DNA from: Anaerolineae bacterium
Lineage (GTDB): Bacteria > Chloroflexota > Anaerolineae > Anaerolineales > Villigracilaceae
NCBI GenBank assembly: GCA_018645405.1
Contig: JABGOQ010000062.1
Location: 1 to 45,633 of the forward strand
DNA length: 45,633 nt
Direction: 5' to 3'
The notes beneath the pieces are model-generated. The model did not search any database. It saw nothing but the letters and a program-made list of their open reading frames with translations, and was not told where the DNA came from. Numbering within the stretch: the stretch's first letter is position 1; the number at the start of each line of letters is the position of its first letter. The translations under genes and the position numbers were made by a program. Below are positions 34,391 to 42,503 of the stretch, one piece after another.

Positions 34391-34427
34391 AAAAAACTCC
34401 GGGATTTTCAAAATCTCGGAGTTTTTT
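34391..34427 (+). terminator. Terminator of the importer operon
   Basis: Eighteen-base arms (34391-34408 and 34410-34427) pair with one mismatch and end in T6. The next 150 bases are AT-rich and hold the unassigned promoter of the following gene. Confidence 0.88.
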
Positions 34428-34578
34428 AATTTAAAAAATTTAAACCCTTTTGAAAATGGGGACTTGTGCATTTAAAGAATATGACAAAAATCGTACCTAT
34501 TAAGATATTTTTTTGTTACACTAACAACAAGAATATGGTTGGATGAGTTTATGCTTGAGATGTAGAGGGAGTTTTGTT

Positions 34579-35913
34579 ATGAAAAAAAGAAAGCAGATAA
34601 TTTTTGTTCTTTTTCTATCAGTATCTTTGTTATTTCCGTCAAATACGGTTTTTAGCCAAGGCGGCGATGATGAATTTGTTGCTGGTATGATATCTTGTTA
34701 TTTTAATTGGGGAATAGGTCTTGCTGAGGCTTTAGACGGAAAAGACGATATAGATACCTTACGAAATATTCGAGATTCATATCAGCTCAGCTTTGACGCT
34801 ATGGTTACTATGTGGGAAAACGGACAAAATAATGGCTCTGCCGACATTGCCAAGGTGATTCGCGGTGGTTTTATGAAATACTTAAATAAAAGCGTGGAGT
34901 TAGCCGAGGAGAGGGAAGGACAAGCAAACTCTAGCGTGCCCCCTGTCGTCTCCACAGTTCTTAGAGATGGGGCTGATTCTGTGGACGAGAATATGCCAAT
35001 AGAGCCAAACCCTGTTATTGATAAAATTCTACCTGTTCTCCAAAAACAAACAAAGCAAAACGCCACCGATATGCTATATGGTCATATCGCAAGCCGAATT
35101 CCAGACAGCGGCGCAGCAATTTCATCCAGTTCGCCTGCTCAGACTTATTATGTTGATGCGGGGCTGCCTCCCTCATCAGCCCCTCCTGTTACCTCGCAAG
35201 ATGGTAATGGAAATGGCAGCGGCGAGGCAATCAATATCCAGAAACCCTTACAATTTGCAAATAATGGTCTTTATGATGCGACGGTTCGTGTTGCCAGCTA
35301 TACGCCTGCAGATGGGGTTACGGCGGGTATGTCCAGTGCTTCTACAGTCGTCTTTCGGGACAGTAACCCTTCAGCCTATTTAGAACTCCCTATAGGTACT
35401 TATGTCTTTTGCTACTATTGGGATTTAGGCACAGATACCAATAATGATGGCTATGTTGATTATGCTCATAAGAATACAGGCAGCGTGACTTTAACCGCAC
35501 AATCAACAGATAATATGAACTCAGCACAAGTTGTTATGTTGAACCCAGGCAGTATGAATAATCCGAATGGCAAGTGTGGGGAGACCGCACCGCCACCATC
35601 GGGAAATGCTGGAGGGCTGACACCGCAAGAGTTGGCAAATCAGGGGACGTATACTTATCGAATATCATGCCCAACCGAAGAAAATTTAGGGGCTGATGCA
35701 GCGGTTATAACCTTTAAGTTTGTTGCAGGCGGTGTTAATGTTGAAGATGAAGGTGAAAATTCTTTTTACAAGAAAATTAACGTAAATACTTATACTCATA
35801 CTTATACTGATACTATTGATGCTACCTATACCTTTACTTTTACCAATACCGGTTTCACATTGCTTATCACCGGGACTGAGGGTAGTGCGACTTGCACTGG
35901 GATAAGGAGATAA
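34579..35913 (+). CDS. Secreted hypothetical protein
   Basis: The 444-aa protein has an N-terminal Sec signal peptide (MKKRKQIIFVLFLSVSLLFP, cleavage near NTVFSQ). A helical domain of about 100 residues follows (FNWGIGLAEALDGKDD...), then a Pro/Ser-rich linker, a beta-rich middle (NNGLYDATVRVASYTP; an LPIGTYVFCYYWDLGTDTNNDGYVDY segment that could bind Ca2+) and a beta-rich C-terminus. I do not recognise a family. The start is ATG 34579, eight bases after GAGGGA; the open frame begins earlier at 34543. It is two bases from the next gene, so the two are coupled. Confidence 0.75.
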   Translation: MKKRKQIIFVLFLSVSLLFPSNTVFSQGGDDEFVAGMISCYFNWGIGLAEALDGKDDIDTLRNIRDSYQLSFDAMVTMWENGQNNGSADIAKVIRGGFMKYLNKSVELAEEREGQANSSVPPVVSTVLRDGADSVDENMPIEPNPVIDKILPVLQKQTKQNATDMLYGHIASRIPDSGAAISSSSPAQTYYVDAGLPPSSAPPVTSQDGNGNGSGEAINIQKPLQFANNGLYDATVRVASYTPADGVTAGMSSASTVVFRDSNPSAYLELPIGTYVFCYYWDLGTDTNNDGYVDYAHKNTGSVTLTAQSTDNMNSAQVVMLNPGSMNNPNGKCGETAPPPSGNAGGLTPQELANQGTYTYRISCPTEENLGADAAVITFKFVAGGVNVEDEGENSFYKKINVNTYTHTYTDTIDATYTFTFTNTGFTLLITGTEGSATCTGIRR

Positions 35914-35915
35914 TC

Positions 35916-37106
35916 ATGCAAAGAAAAAAACAACTTGCACTTTTCCTTGCTCTGGTTTTCTTGCTCCTTCTTTCTTTGAGTTGTAATTTTGTCTCTTCCC
36001 TTTTAGGGAATTCTAAACAATTTGAAGATGGTCTGGTTCAAAATTATCACCCCGCTGCTTCGCCAGTATCGCAATATACGCTAAGTACGACGCAACAAGC
36101 GTTTGTAGATGCAAATGGTTATCCAGACCGTTTTACGATCTTCTTTTTCGACGAAATGTTGCCAGATGAACAAACATTTCCAATGCGGCACGAAAGTTGG
36201 TATTATGACGCACGCGGCTACGAGATCGTCTTTCGAAATGGCGATAAATTTACCGAGAGAACTGGTGCGCCAATCCAAATCGAGGGATTAGGGCGTACTG
36301 TCTACTCACCGCAAGGATTTACAGAAAAAATGAACTTGGACGCGCTCCTTAACACTCGAGGGGAAACAGGATTCTTCGTCCAGAATGTAGACGATGATTT
36401 GATAACTGGCGAACTCATCTTTATCAAAGGTTTAGCAGCTGGTTTTGAAGAGGGGCGTCTATCCTATGTCGAAACATTGCCATTGGGTGAAGCATCGACT
36501 GTGGCTGAAGCACCACCTTTGGTTGAAGCACCGTTGGATGATATTTTATTCCAGGATGATTTCTCGGATACCAACAGCGGCTGGAATCGGACTGACACGG
36601 AAAATAGTCTAAGAGATTATGACAATGGCGTATACCGTATATTGGTCAAGAGCCCAAATTATAGTGCTTGGGCAATTCCCCATCAATTCTTTGAAGAGAA
36701 CGTGAGCATAGAAGTTGATGCGACTACAGTCAGCAGAGAGGATGATAAGGATTATGGTTATGGGGTAATTTGCCGTTATTCAGGTTCAAAAAATAGCCGC
36801 AACTTTTACTTCTTCACTGTCAGTAACGATGGCGAAGCCATAATCGGAAAGGTAGTAAACCATAGTTCAGAATATATCTCTAGCGAGAAGATGCAGCCCT
36901 ATGATGTGATCAAGCAAGGCGCGGCTACAAATCACTTACGCGCGGACTGTATTGGCGACAATCTGACTTTTTATGTTAATGGTGAGGAAATTATTAGCAC
37001 AAGGGATTCGTCTTTTACTAGTGGCGGTATTGGATTTGTCGCAGCAACCATTGGTGCTCCCAGTACCGAAATTACTTTTGATAATCTAATTGTTCGTAAG
37101 CCATAG
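35916..37106 (+). CDS. Lipoprotein-like secreted protein with C-terminal concanavalin/LamG-like domain
   Basis: About 396 aa from ATG 35916 (AAGGAG upstream). A hydrophobic signal segment ends in LSLSC, a possible but non-ideal lipobox. The middle part is unrecognised. Residues about 215-396 form a jelly-roll domain opening with LFQDDFSDTNSGWNR and closing with ITFDNLIVRKP, as in many Chloroflexota extracytoplasmic proteins related to the DUF1080/LamG fold. Role unknown; it could bind glycans or peptides at the cell surface. It forms a two-gene unit with the preceding secreted protein. Confidence 0.78.
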   Translation: MQRKKQLALFLALVFLLLLSLSCNFVSSLLGNSKQFEDGLVQNYHPAASPVSQYTLSTTQQAFVDANGYPDRFTIFFFDEMLPDEQTFPMRHESWYYDARGYEIVFRNGDKFTERTGAPIQIEGLGRTVYSPQGFTEKMNLDALLNTRGETGFFVQNVDDDLITGELIFIKGLAAGFEEGRLSYVETLPLGEASTVAEAPPLVEAPLDDILFQDDFSDTNSGWNRTDTENSLRDYDNGVYRILVKSPNYSAWAIPHQFFEENVSIEVDATTVSREDDKDYGYGVICRYSGSKNSRNFYFFTVSNDGEAIIGKVVNHSSEYISSEKMQPYDVIKQGAATNHLRADCIGDNLTFYVNGEEIISTRDSSFTSGGIGFVAATIGAPSTEITFDNLIVRKP

Positions 37107-37249
37107 TGCGATTCTTTTTGAGAAGATATATTAAAAAAGCCTCTCTAAAATTCACATAGGCATACACTTGGGGCGATAAGGTGTCAATCTTGTTTTCAAC
37201 GAGAAGGGCTGGGGAGGCAAAAAGACAAAATGTCGCCTTTATAGGACGT

Positions 37250-37285
37250 AGACTTCGGGATTCTTAAAGCTCCTGAAGTCTTTTT
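37250..37285 (+). terminator. Terminator upstream of the threonine-synthase-like gene
   Basis: AGACTTCGGGA (from 37250) and TCCTGAAGTCT (ending near 37281) form an imperfect stem followed by TTTTTG. It should isolate the next gene from the secreted-protein pair. Confidence 0.7.
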
Positions 37286-37354
37286 GTTCTTGAGAAAGCA
37301 ATGATAAAATACATTCTACAATCTTTTGAAAAACAATCTACTAAAGGTGAAAAA

Positions 37355-38596
37355 ATGAATAACTTTCTTGGCTACCAATGTTCTCTTTGTGATACAAAAT
37401 ATTCTCCTAAAGAAGTAACCTATACCTGCCCGGCTGATGGCGGGAATTTAAACGTTTTGCTTGATTACGAAATGATTAAAGAAAAATATCAGCCCGACGA
37501 TATTACTTGCCGCACAGAAAACTCTCTCTGGCGATATTTACCACTTTTGCCCGTCTCAAACCCTGGCGGGGAAGAAACACCCCTCTATGCCGCAGGTTGG
37601 ACGCCAACTTTTTCTCTCCCCACTTTGGCTGAAAAGCTCGGCTTGGATAATCTCTGGCTGAAAGATGAAAGCTCTAATCCTACGGCCTCGTTCAAAGATC
37701 GCGCCAGTGCGATCTTGGTAGCGCGTGCCAAAGAAATTGGCGCGGAAGTGATCGTGACGGCCTCCACAGGTAATGCGGGCGCGGCTTTGGCAGGGATGTC
37801 TGCTGCGGTTGGGCAAAAGTCGGTTATTTTTGCACCAAAAACAGCTCCTGTAGCAAAGGTGGCTCAATTGCTCATTTTTGGTGCACAGGTAATGCTTGTT
37901 GATGGCACTTATGATGATGCCGTTGAGCTTGCTGTCAAAGCCGCAGATGAGTTTGGTTGGTATTGCCGCAATACGGGCTATAACCCCTTCACAATAGAAG
38001 GAAAGAAGACCGCTGCCTTCGAAATTTGGGAATGGTCGCTTAAGGCGCTTGGTGAAATAGATAAGCCTCTGACAATTTTCGTCTCTGTCGGCGACGGAAA
38101 TATCATCTCTGGTATCCATAAGGGTTTCAAGGATTTGTTGGAATTAGGCTGGCTAAAACAGATGCCGCGCATTTTTGGTGTGCAGGCAAAAGGTTCTGCC
38201 GCGATTGCAAATGCCTATAATGCGGGCACAGAGGAAATCACTCCGATTTCCGCGACAACATCGGCAGATAGCATCTCAGTGGATATGCCTAGCGATGGCG
38301 TACGTGCCGTCCGTGCTGCAACAGAGACGGGCGGGCAATATATCCTTGTTGATGATGATGCGATCATTGCTGCCATAGCAGAACTTGGCAAAGTGGGCGT
38401 TTTTGCAGAACCTGCTGGGGCTACAGCCTATGCCGGTTTAGTGGAAGCCATTTCAAAAGGCGCAGTGAATGCTGATGATCCCATTCTTGTTGTGAATACA
38501 GGTAGTGGTCTCAAAGATGTTGGCGCTGCGCTGAAAGCTGTCACTAAAGCACCGATCATCAGTCCAACTTTGGAGGCTGTGAAAGAAAATCTATGA
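37355..38596 (+). CDS. Threonine-synthase-like PLP enzyme (fold type II)
   Basis: The 413-aa protein has a small N-terminal Cys region (C9xxC12 and C25), then a fold-type II core with likely PLP lysine K114 in NPTASFKDR, STGNAGAALAG, and NTGSGLKDVGAALKA near the end. This is the threonine synthase (ThrC) group, which makes threonine from O-phosphohomoserine. No other threonine-pathway gene is present. Because related fold-type II lyases include diaminopropionate ammonia-lyase (YgeX of the E. coli cluster), a role in catabolic beta-elimination is possible. The start is ATG 37355 behind AAAGGTG. It overlaps the next gene by four bases. Confidence 0.85.
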   Translation: MNNFLGYQCSLCDTKYSPKEVTYTCPADGGNLNVLLDYEMIKEKYQPDDITCRTENSLWRYLPLLPVSNPGGEETPLYAAGWTPTFSLPTLAEKLGLDNLWLKDESSNPTASFKDRASAILVARAKEIGAEVIVTASTGNAGAALAGMSAAVGQKSVIFAPKTAPVAKVAQLLIFGAQVMLVDGTYDDAVELAVKAADEFGWYCRNTGYNPFTIEGKKTAAFEIWEWSLKALGEIDKPLTIFVSVGDGNIISGIHKGFKDLLELGWLKQMPRIFGVQAKGSAAIANAYNAGTEEITPISATTSADSISVDMPSDGVRAVRAATETGGQYILVDDDAIIAAIAELGKVGVFAEPAGATAYAGLVEAISKGAVNADDPILVVNTGSGLKDVGAALKAVTKAPIISPTLEAVKENL

Positions 38597-39726
38597 GCAA
38601 AAACTGGAGTACGCCTGCACGTTATCTAATCTTAGTATTATCAATTATTTTGGTTGTGGCTTTGGGCTGGTATATACGCCCGATCTTTCAGCCATTAGTG
38701 ATTGCGGGATTGTTCGCCTATATTATGATGCCGCTTGTTAATTTGATGAAAGACCGCTTTGGACTGAAGCATAAACTGGCTGTAAATTTGGTTTATTTTC
38801 TTTCTTTAGGCTTGGTGTTGGCGTCTCCTGTTCTTTTTATCCCTGAGCTGATTGCGCAAATTCAGGTTTTCTCAAATGATTTGGTGCGGATATATGAAGA
38901 AGCGCTGGTTTTTTTAAGTGAACCGATTCGTGTCGGTACTTTTGTTTTTGATGCGAGCGATTATCTCGTTGAATTAGAAAGCTCAGTTCTTGCTGTTTTA
39001 ACAGGTCTACCAGAACAAGCTTTGCATATTATTGAGAGTACTTCTCGTAATGCAGCCTGGTTTTTTGTGATCATTGTGGCCGTTTATTATTTCTTGTTGG
39101 ATTGGGATAAATTGCGTGAGTTGCTGATTCGCCAGGCTCCAGAAAAATATAGACGTGATGCGCGTTTAATTTTTTTGGAGATCAAGGAACTCTGGGCGGC
39201 GTATTTGCGTAGTCAGATCGCATTAATGGCGATTGTAGGGACTGTCTTTACGATTGCCTGGTTTTCGATTGGGCTTCCCGGCGCATTAATTATCGGGATT
39301 TTGACCGGGTTGCTAAATATCATTCCGGATGTTGGCCCGATGGTGGCAATGGTGATTGCGTTGGCTGTTGCCCTGCTGGAAGGCTCTCTTTTTCTACCAA
39401 TCTCAAATTTCTGGTTTGCGGTATTGATTTTTATCATCTTTTTGGTATTGGTCAATTTGAAAAATATTTGGTTGCGCCCGCGCTTGATGGGGCGCAGCGT
39501 TCATTTGCATGAAGGCTTGGTTTTTGTTGCAATTATGGCAGCTGTACTAATTCAGGGCATTCTCAGTGCAATCGTAATTGTCCCTGTGATTGCTTCTGCG
39601 CTCGTGATCGGACGTTATCTTAAGGCAGGTGTTTTAGGGTTGGAGCCAAACTTGCGTGAAGATTTGTTGGAAGAAATAGAAGTTGTTGAAGATATGAAAG
39701 AAGAAGCTGACGAAACGGAATTGTGA
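38593..39726 (+). CDS. AI-2E family (PerM/YhhT) membrane transporter
   Basis: The 377-aa protein has about eight hydrophobic helices. It includes the family-typical sequence GLPGALIIGILTGLLNIIPDVGPMVA in the second half and an acidic C-terminal tail (EEIEVVEDMKEEADETEL). Characterised members export small molecules, autoinducer-2 or sodium; the substrate here is unknown. Translation is coupled to the PLP-enzyme gene (ATGA overlap), suggesting the two are linked, for example by export of a product. Confidence 0.92.
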   Translation: MSKNWSTPARYLILVLSIILVVALGWYIRPIFQPLVIAGLFAYIMMPLVNLMKDRFGLKHKLAVNLVYFLSLGLVLASPVLFIPELIAQIQVFSNDLVRIYEEALVFLSEPIRVGTFVFDASDYLVELESSVLAVLTGLPEQALHIIESTSRNAAWFFVIIVAVYYFLLDWDKLRELLIRQAPEKYRRDARLIFLEIKELWAAYLRSQIALMAIVGTVFTIAWFSIGLPGALIIGILTGLLNIIPDVGPMVAMVIALAVALLEGSLFLPISNFWFAVLIFIIFLVLVNLKNIWLRPRLMGRSVHLHEGLVFVAIMAAVLIQGILSAIVIVPVIASALVIGRYLKAGVLGLEPNLREDLLEEIEVVEDMKEEADETEL

Positions 39727-39773
39727 GAATTGAAAGCTATTTTTATTAAAACTTTGCTAAATTCTAAAGAATG

Positions 39774-39813
39774 AAAAAAGAGCGCGGATGAAATTTCATC
39801 CGCGCTCTTTTTT
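39774..39813. terminator. Perfectly symmetrical bidirectional terminator
   Basis: Two 20-base arms (39774-39793, 39794-39813) are exact reverse complements, with A6 and T6 at the ends. It serves the convergent AI-2E and xdh genes and touches the first base of the xdh stop codon. Confidence 0.95.
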
Positions 39814-42395
39814 TAGAGTTTTAGCACTTTGCTTTTTCTCTTCTTCTTCGCCAACTTCATCGGGAACTTTGTCCTGCGTTTTCCATCAAATTGATAGAGC
39901 GCGTTTGCCACTGCCGCGGCAGTTGGTACTAAGCCAATTTCGCCGACTCCTTTCGCCCCGTAAGGTCCTAAGGGGTCAGGGACTTCAACGCCAATCACGT
40001 CTACGGGGGGCATTTCTTTTGCACGCAAAATGCCCAGCTTGCGGAAATTTGTATGGAGAGGAACCCCATCTTCCATTGGCAAATCTTCGCTGACCGCATA
40101 CCCAATCCCCATGTGAACAGCACCTTCTACTTGTCCTTCAAAGAGCATAGGGTTGTAAATCTTCCCTGCGTCATGCGCAGCGGTCACTCTCTCAATTTGC
40201 CCATCATCGTCAATTGCAACGAGTTGCGCCGCGTAGCTGTACGAGTAGTGGGTGATAACTTCATCTACAACAGCGTCTGGTTTTGTTGTCCAGTCTACAA
40301 TCCATTCGCCGAAGTATTCTTTGCCGACCAAATCAGCAAGGGTGTTATTCTTCAAATCTTTGTTTAGCTTCTCGCAGGCATCCAAGAGTGCGTTGCCGAG
40401 CAAGGATGTTGCCCGTGAAGCAGTCGTCATCCCCGCGTTTTGGTCAGATGCGGTATCTACGCGCACGTCAATCAAATCAGGGTGGATGCCGGTTTCGTTG
40501 CAAACGAGTTGACGCGCAATTGTGTTTACGCCTTGCCCCATCTCTGTCCAGCCGTGGTCAATAATGACTTTGTCAGGCGCAACAATCGAAATCAACGCCG
40601 AAGATTCATCGGGCATTCCGTTGCCGATGCCGGTGTTCTTTAATCCACAAGCCAAGCCTGCGTATTTTGTCTTTTCGTAGGCAGGTTTAATCGCTTCGAG
40701 GGCTTTTTGTACCCCAACGCCACCCGCCAAAACTTGGCCCGTTGCCGTCATCGAACCATCCTTCAGTGCATTATCGTAGCGGAACTGCCAGCGGTCGAAT
40801 CCGCCTTGCTCGCAGAGATCGTCAATCGAGCTTTCCATGCCAAAGGTGGCTTGGTTGACACCAAATCCGCGCATGGCACCGCAAGGCAGATTGTTTGTGT
40901 AGACAGCAAAGGCTTCTAAATCCGTTGCGGGGACGTGATACGCCGCAGTCGCATGGCTGGCAATTCTTGTGAGCACCTTTGCGCCTACAGAAGCGTATGC
41001 ACCGGTATCGCCCACAAATCGCGCTTTGATGAAAGTCAATTTACCATCTTTATCACAGCCCAATTCATAATCCATCCAAACCGGATGTCGTTTGGGGTGC
41101 ATGATAATCGATTCGTCTCGTGTGAGATGCACTTTGACGGGCAAGCCAAGCAATTTTGCCATCAATGCGGCGTGACCTTGTACGCTCAAATCTTCTTTAC
41201 CGCCAAATCCGCCGCCGTTTGGCACCAAAATCACGCGTACCTGCTCTTTTGATAAGCCGAGCAATTTTGCAATTTGTATTTGGTCTTCGTAGATCCCCTG
41301 ACTTTGCGAGTAAACTTTCACGCCCTCACCATCGGGCATGGCTACAGCCGCTTCGACTTCCATGAAGGCATGTTCTACGCGTTGCGTTTCGTAAACGCCT
41401 GTTGAGATAAACGCAGAGTTTGCGCGCGCTTCATCCATATCGCCGCGCACAAATACGGGGTGGGATAGGATATTCCCGCCCTCGTGCACTTTCGGGGATT
41501 CGGGAGTCATCGCCGCATGCATATCACTGACGACCTCGAGCGGTTCGTACGTAACCTTGATCTTGCTCATTGCATCACGAGCAATTGCCTCGCTTTCAGC
41601 AACTACGCTTGCGACTACGTCCCCGAGATAGCGAGTGATTTCTCCCTTTTTGAGCATCAGGGGCCAGTCTTGTTGAATTAAGCCGATAGTACGGTCACCC
41701 GGCACATCGTCAGCGGTGAAGATGCGTAGCACGCCTGCCATGCCCTCAACTGCTGAAGAGTCGATATCCAGTATTTTGGCACGGGGGTATTCGCTGAATT
41801 TCAATGCACCGTGTACCATCCCCTCGAAGCGGAGATCATCTGTATATTGATGATCGCCCAGCACCAATTCCCGTGCCTGGTATTTAGGATGCCGTGATCC
41901 CAATTTACCCTCACTGGTCGGGGTGGGGATTTCCTTCTCATCTCGAATGGCTTCTGCTGCATAATCAATCGCTTCAACAACCTTCGTGTAGCCTGTGCAA
42001 CGACAAATATGGGGGGTAAGTGCCTGCTTGATCTGGTCTTCGGTCGGAGTGGGGTTTTTCTTGATGAGCGTATCAGCACGCATGACGATGCCGGGCGTAC
42101 AAAATCCGCATTGAACACCGCCTTTTTCAGCGAAGGCATTGGCGAAAATATCGCGTTTATAATCGCCAAGCCCATCGGGCGTGGTGATACTGGTCTCGCC
42201 GATTTTCTTCATTGGCGTGATGCAAGAGAGCTTGGATTTTCCGTCAATATCCACCGTGCAAGCCCCGCAGTTTGCCTGCCCAGAACAGCCATCTTTGACC
42301 GATGTGATATTTTCGTGCTCGCGTAGATAGGTTAAAAGCGAAATTTCAGGGTCGCCATCGAATTCTTTTTCTTTGCCATTTAGGGAAAATTTCAT
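39813..42395 (-). CDS. xdhD: XdhD-type fused xanthine dehydrogenase (2Fe-2S plus molybdopterin domains)
   Basis: About 860 aa. In numbering from the upstream ATG 42407, the N-terminal domain has cluster cysteines C41, C47, C50, C62 (with a C-x5-C first spacing) and C100, C103, C135, C137 (CGFCTPG, CRCTGY). The molybdenum domain has GGFGGKEDLSVQGH, AMRGFG and GAKGVGEIG with likely catalytic E823. There is no FAD domain. The layout matches XdhD and selenium-dependent xanthine dehydrogenase; no in-frame UGA is needed, since selenium there is a labile cofactor. It would oxidise hypoxanthine/xanthine. I prefer ATG 42395 behind GAGG over ATG 42407. Accessory maturation genes are not in the window. 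Confidence 0.92.
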   Translation of the reverse strand: MKFSLNGKEKEFDGDPEISLLTYLREHENITSVKDGCSGQANCGACTVDIDGKSKLSCITPMKKIGETSITTPDGLGDYKRDIFANAFAEKGGVQCGFCTPGIVMRADTLIKKNPTPTEDQIKQALTPHICRCTGYTKVVEAIDYAAEAIRDEKEIPTPTSEGKLGSRHPKYQARELVLGDHQYTDDLRFEGMVHGALKFSEYPRAKILDIDSSAVEGMAGVLRIFTADDVPGDRTIGLIQQDWPLMLKKGEITRYLGDVVASVVAESEAIARDAMSKIKVTYEPLEVVSDMHAAMTPESPKVHEGGNILSHPVFVRGDMDEARANSAFISTGVYETQRVEHAFMEVEAAVAMPDGEGVKVYSQSQGIYEDQIQIAKLLGLSKEQVRVILVPNGGGFGGKEDLSVQGHAALMAKLLGLPVKVHLTRDESIIMHPKRHPVWMDYELGCDKDGKLTFIKARFVGDTGAYASVGAKVLTRIASHATAAYHVPATDLEAFAVYTNNLPCGAMRGFGVNQATFGMESSIDDLCEQGGFDRWQFRYDNALKDGSMTATGQVLAGGVGVQKALEAIKPAYEKTKYAGLACGLKNTGIGNGMPDESSALISIVAPDKVIIDHGWTEMGQGVNTIARQLVCNETGIHPDLIDVRVDTASDQNAGMTTASRATSLLGNALLDACEKLNKDLKNNTLADLVGKEYFGEWIVDWTTKPDAVVDEVITHYSYSYAAQLVAIDDDGQIERVTAAHDAGKIYNPMLFEGQVEGAVHMGIGYAVSEDLPMEDGVPLHTNFRKLGILRAKEMPPVDVIGVEVPDPLGPYGAKGVGEIGLVPTAAAVANALYQFDGKRRTKFPMKLAKKKRKSKVLKL

Positions 42396-42422
42396 GTGAT
42401 GCCTCATATATGGGGTAAGGAA

Positions 42423-42433
42423 AGGTCAGACCT
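42423..42433. promoter_or_regulatory. Candidate operator at the xdh transcription start
   Basis: AGGTCAGACCT is an odd-centred palindrome that shares the GTCAGAC core with the operators at 18482-18498 and 18534-18550. It lies immediately after the xdh -10 box. The outer bases differ, so common regulation is a suggestion only. Confidence 0.4.
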
Positions 42434-42462
42434 ATTAAATCATATGCGAAGAAGATTTGCAA
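42434..42462 (-). promoter_or_regulatory. Promoter of the xdh gene
   Basis: On the minus strand TTGCAA (42462-42457) and TTTAAT (42439-42434) are separated by exactly 17 bases. Transcription would start near 42427, within the candidate operator, about 30 bases before the start codon. Confidence 0.6.
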
Positions 42463-42503
42463 GATGAGTTGCTTTGTTAGAAGTGATTCATTAGATATTC
42501 GAT

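Noticed and set aside
39813-42395. Selenocysteine in the XdhD-type protein
   Set aside because: The frame is complete without in-frame TGA. Selenium in this family is a labile cofactor, so sequence alone cannot show it.
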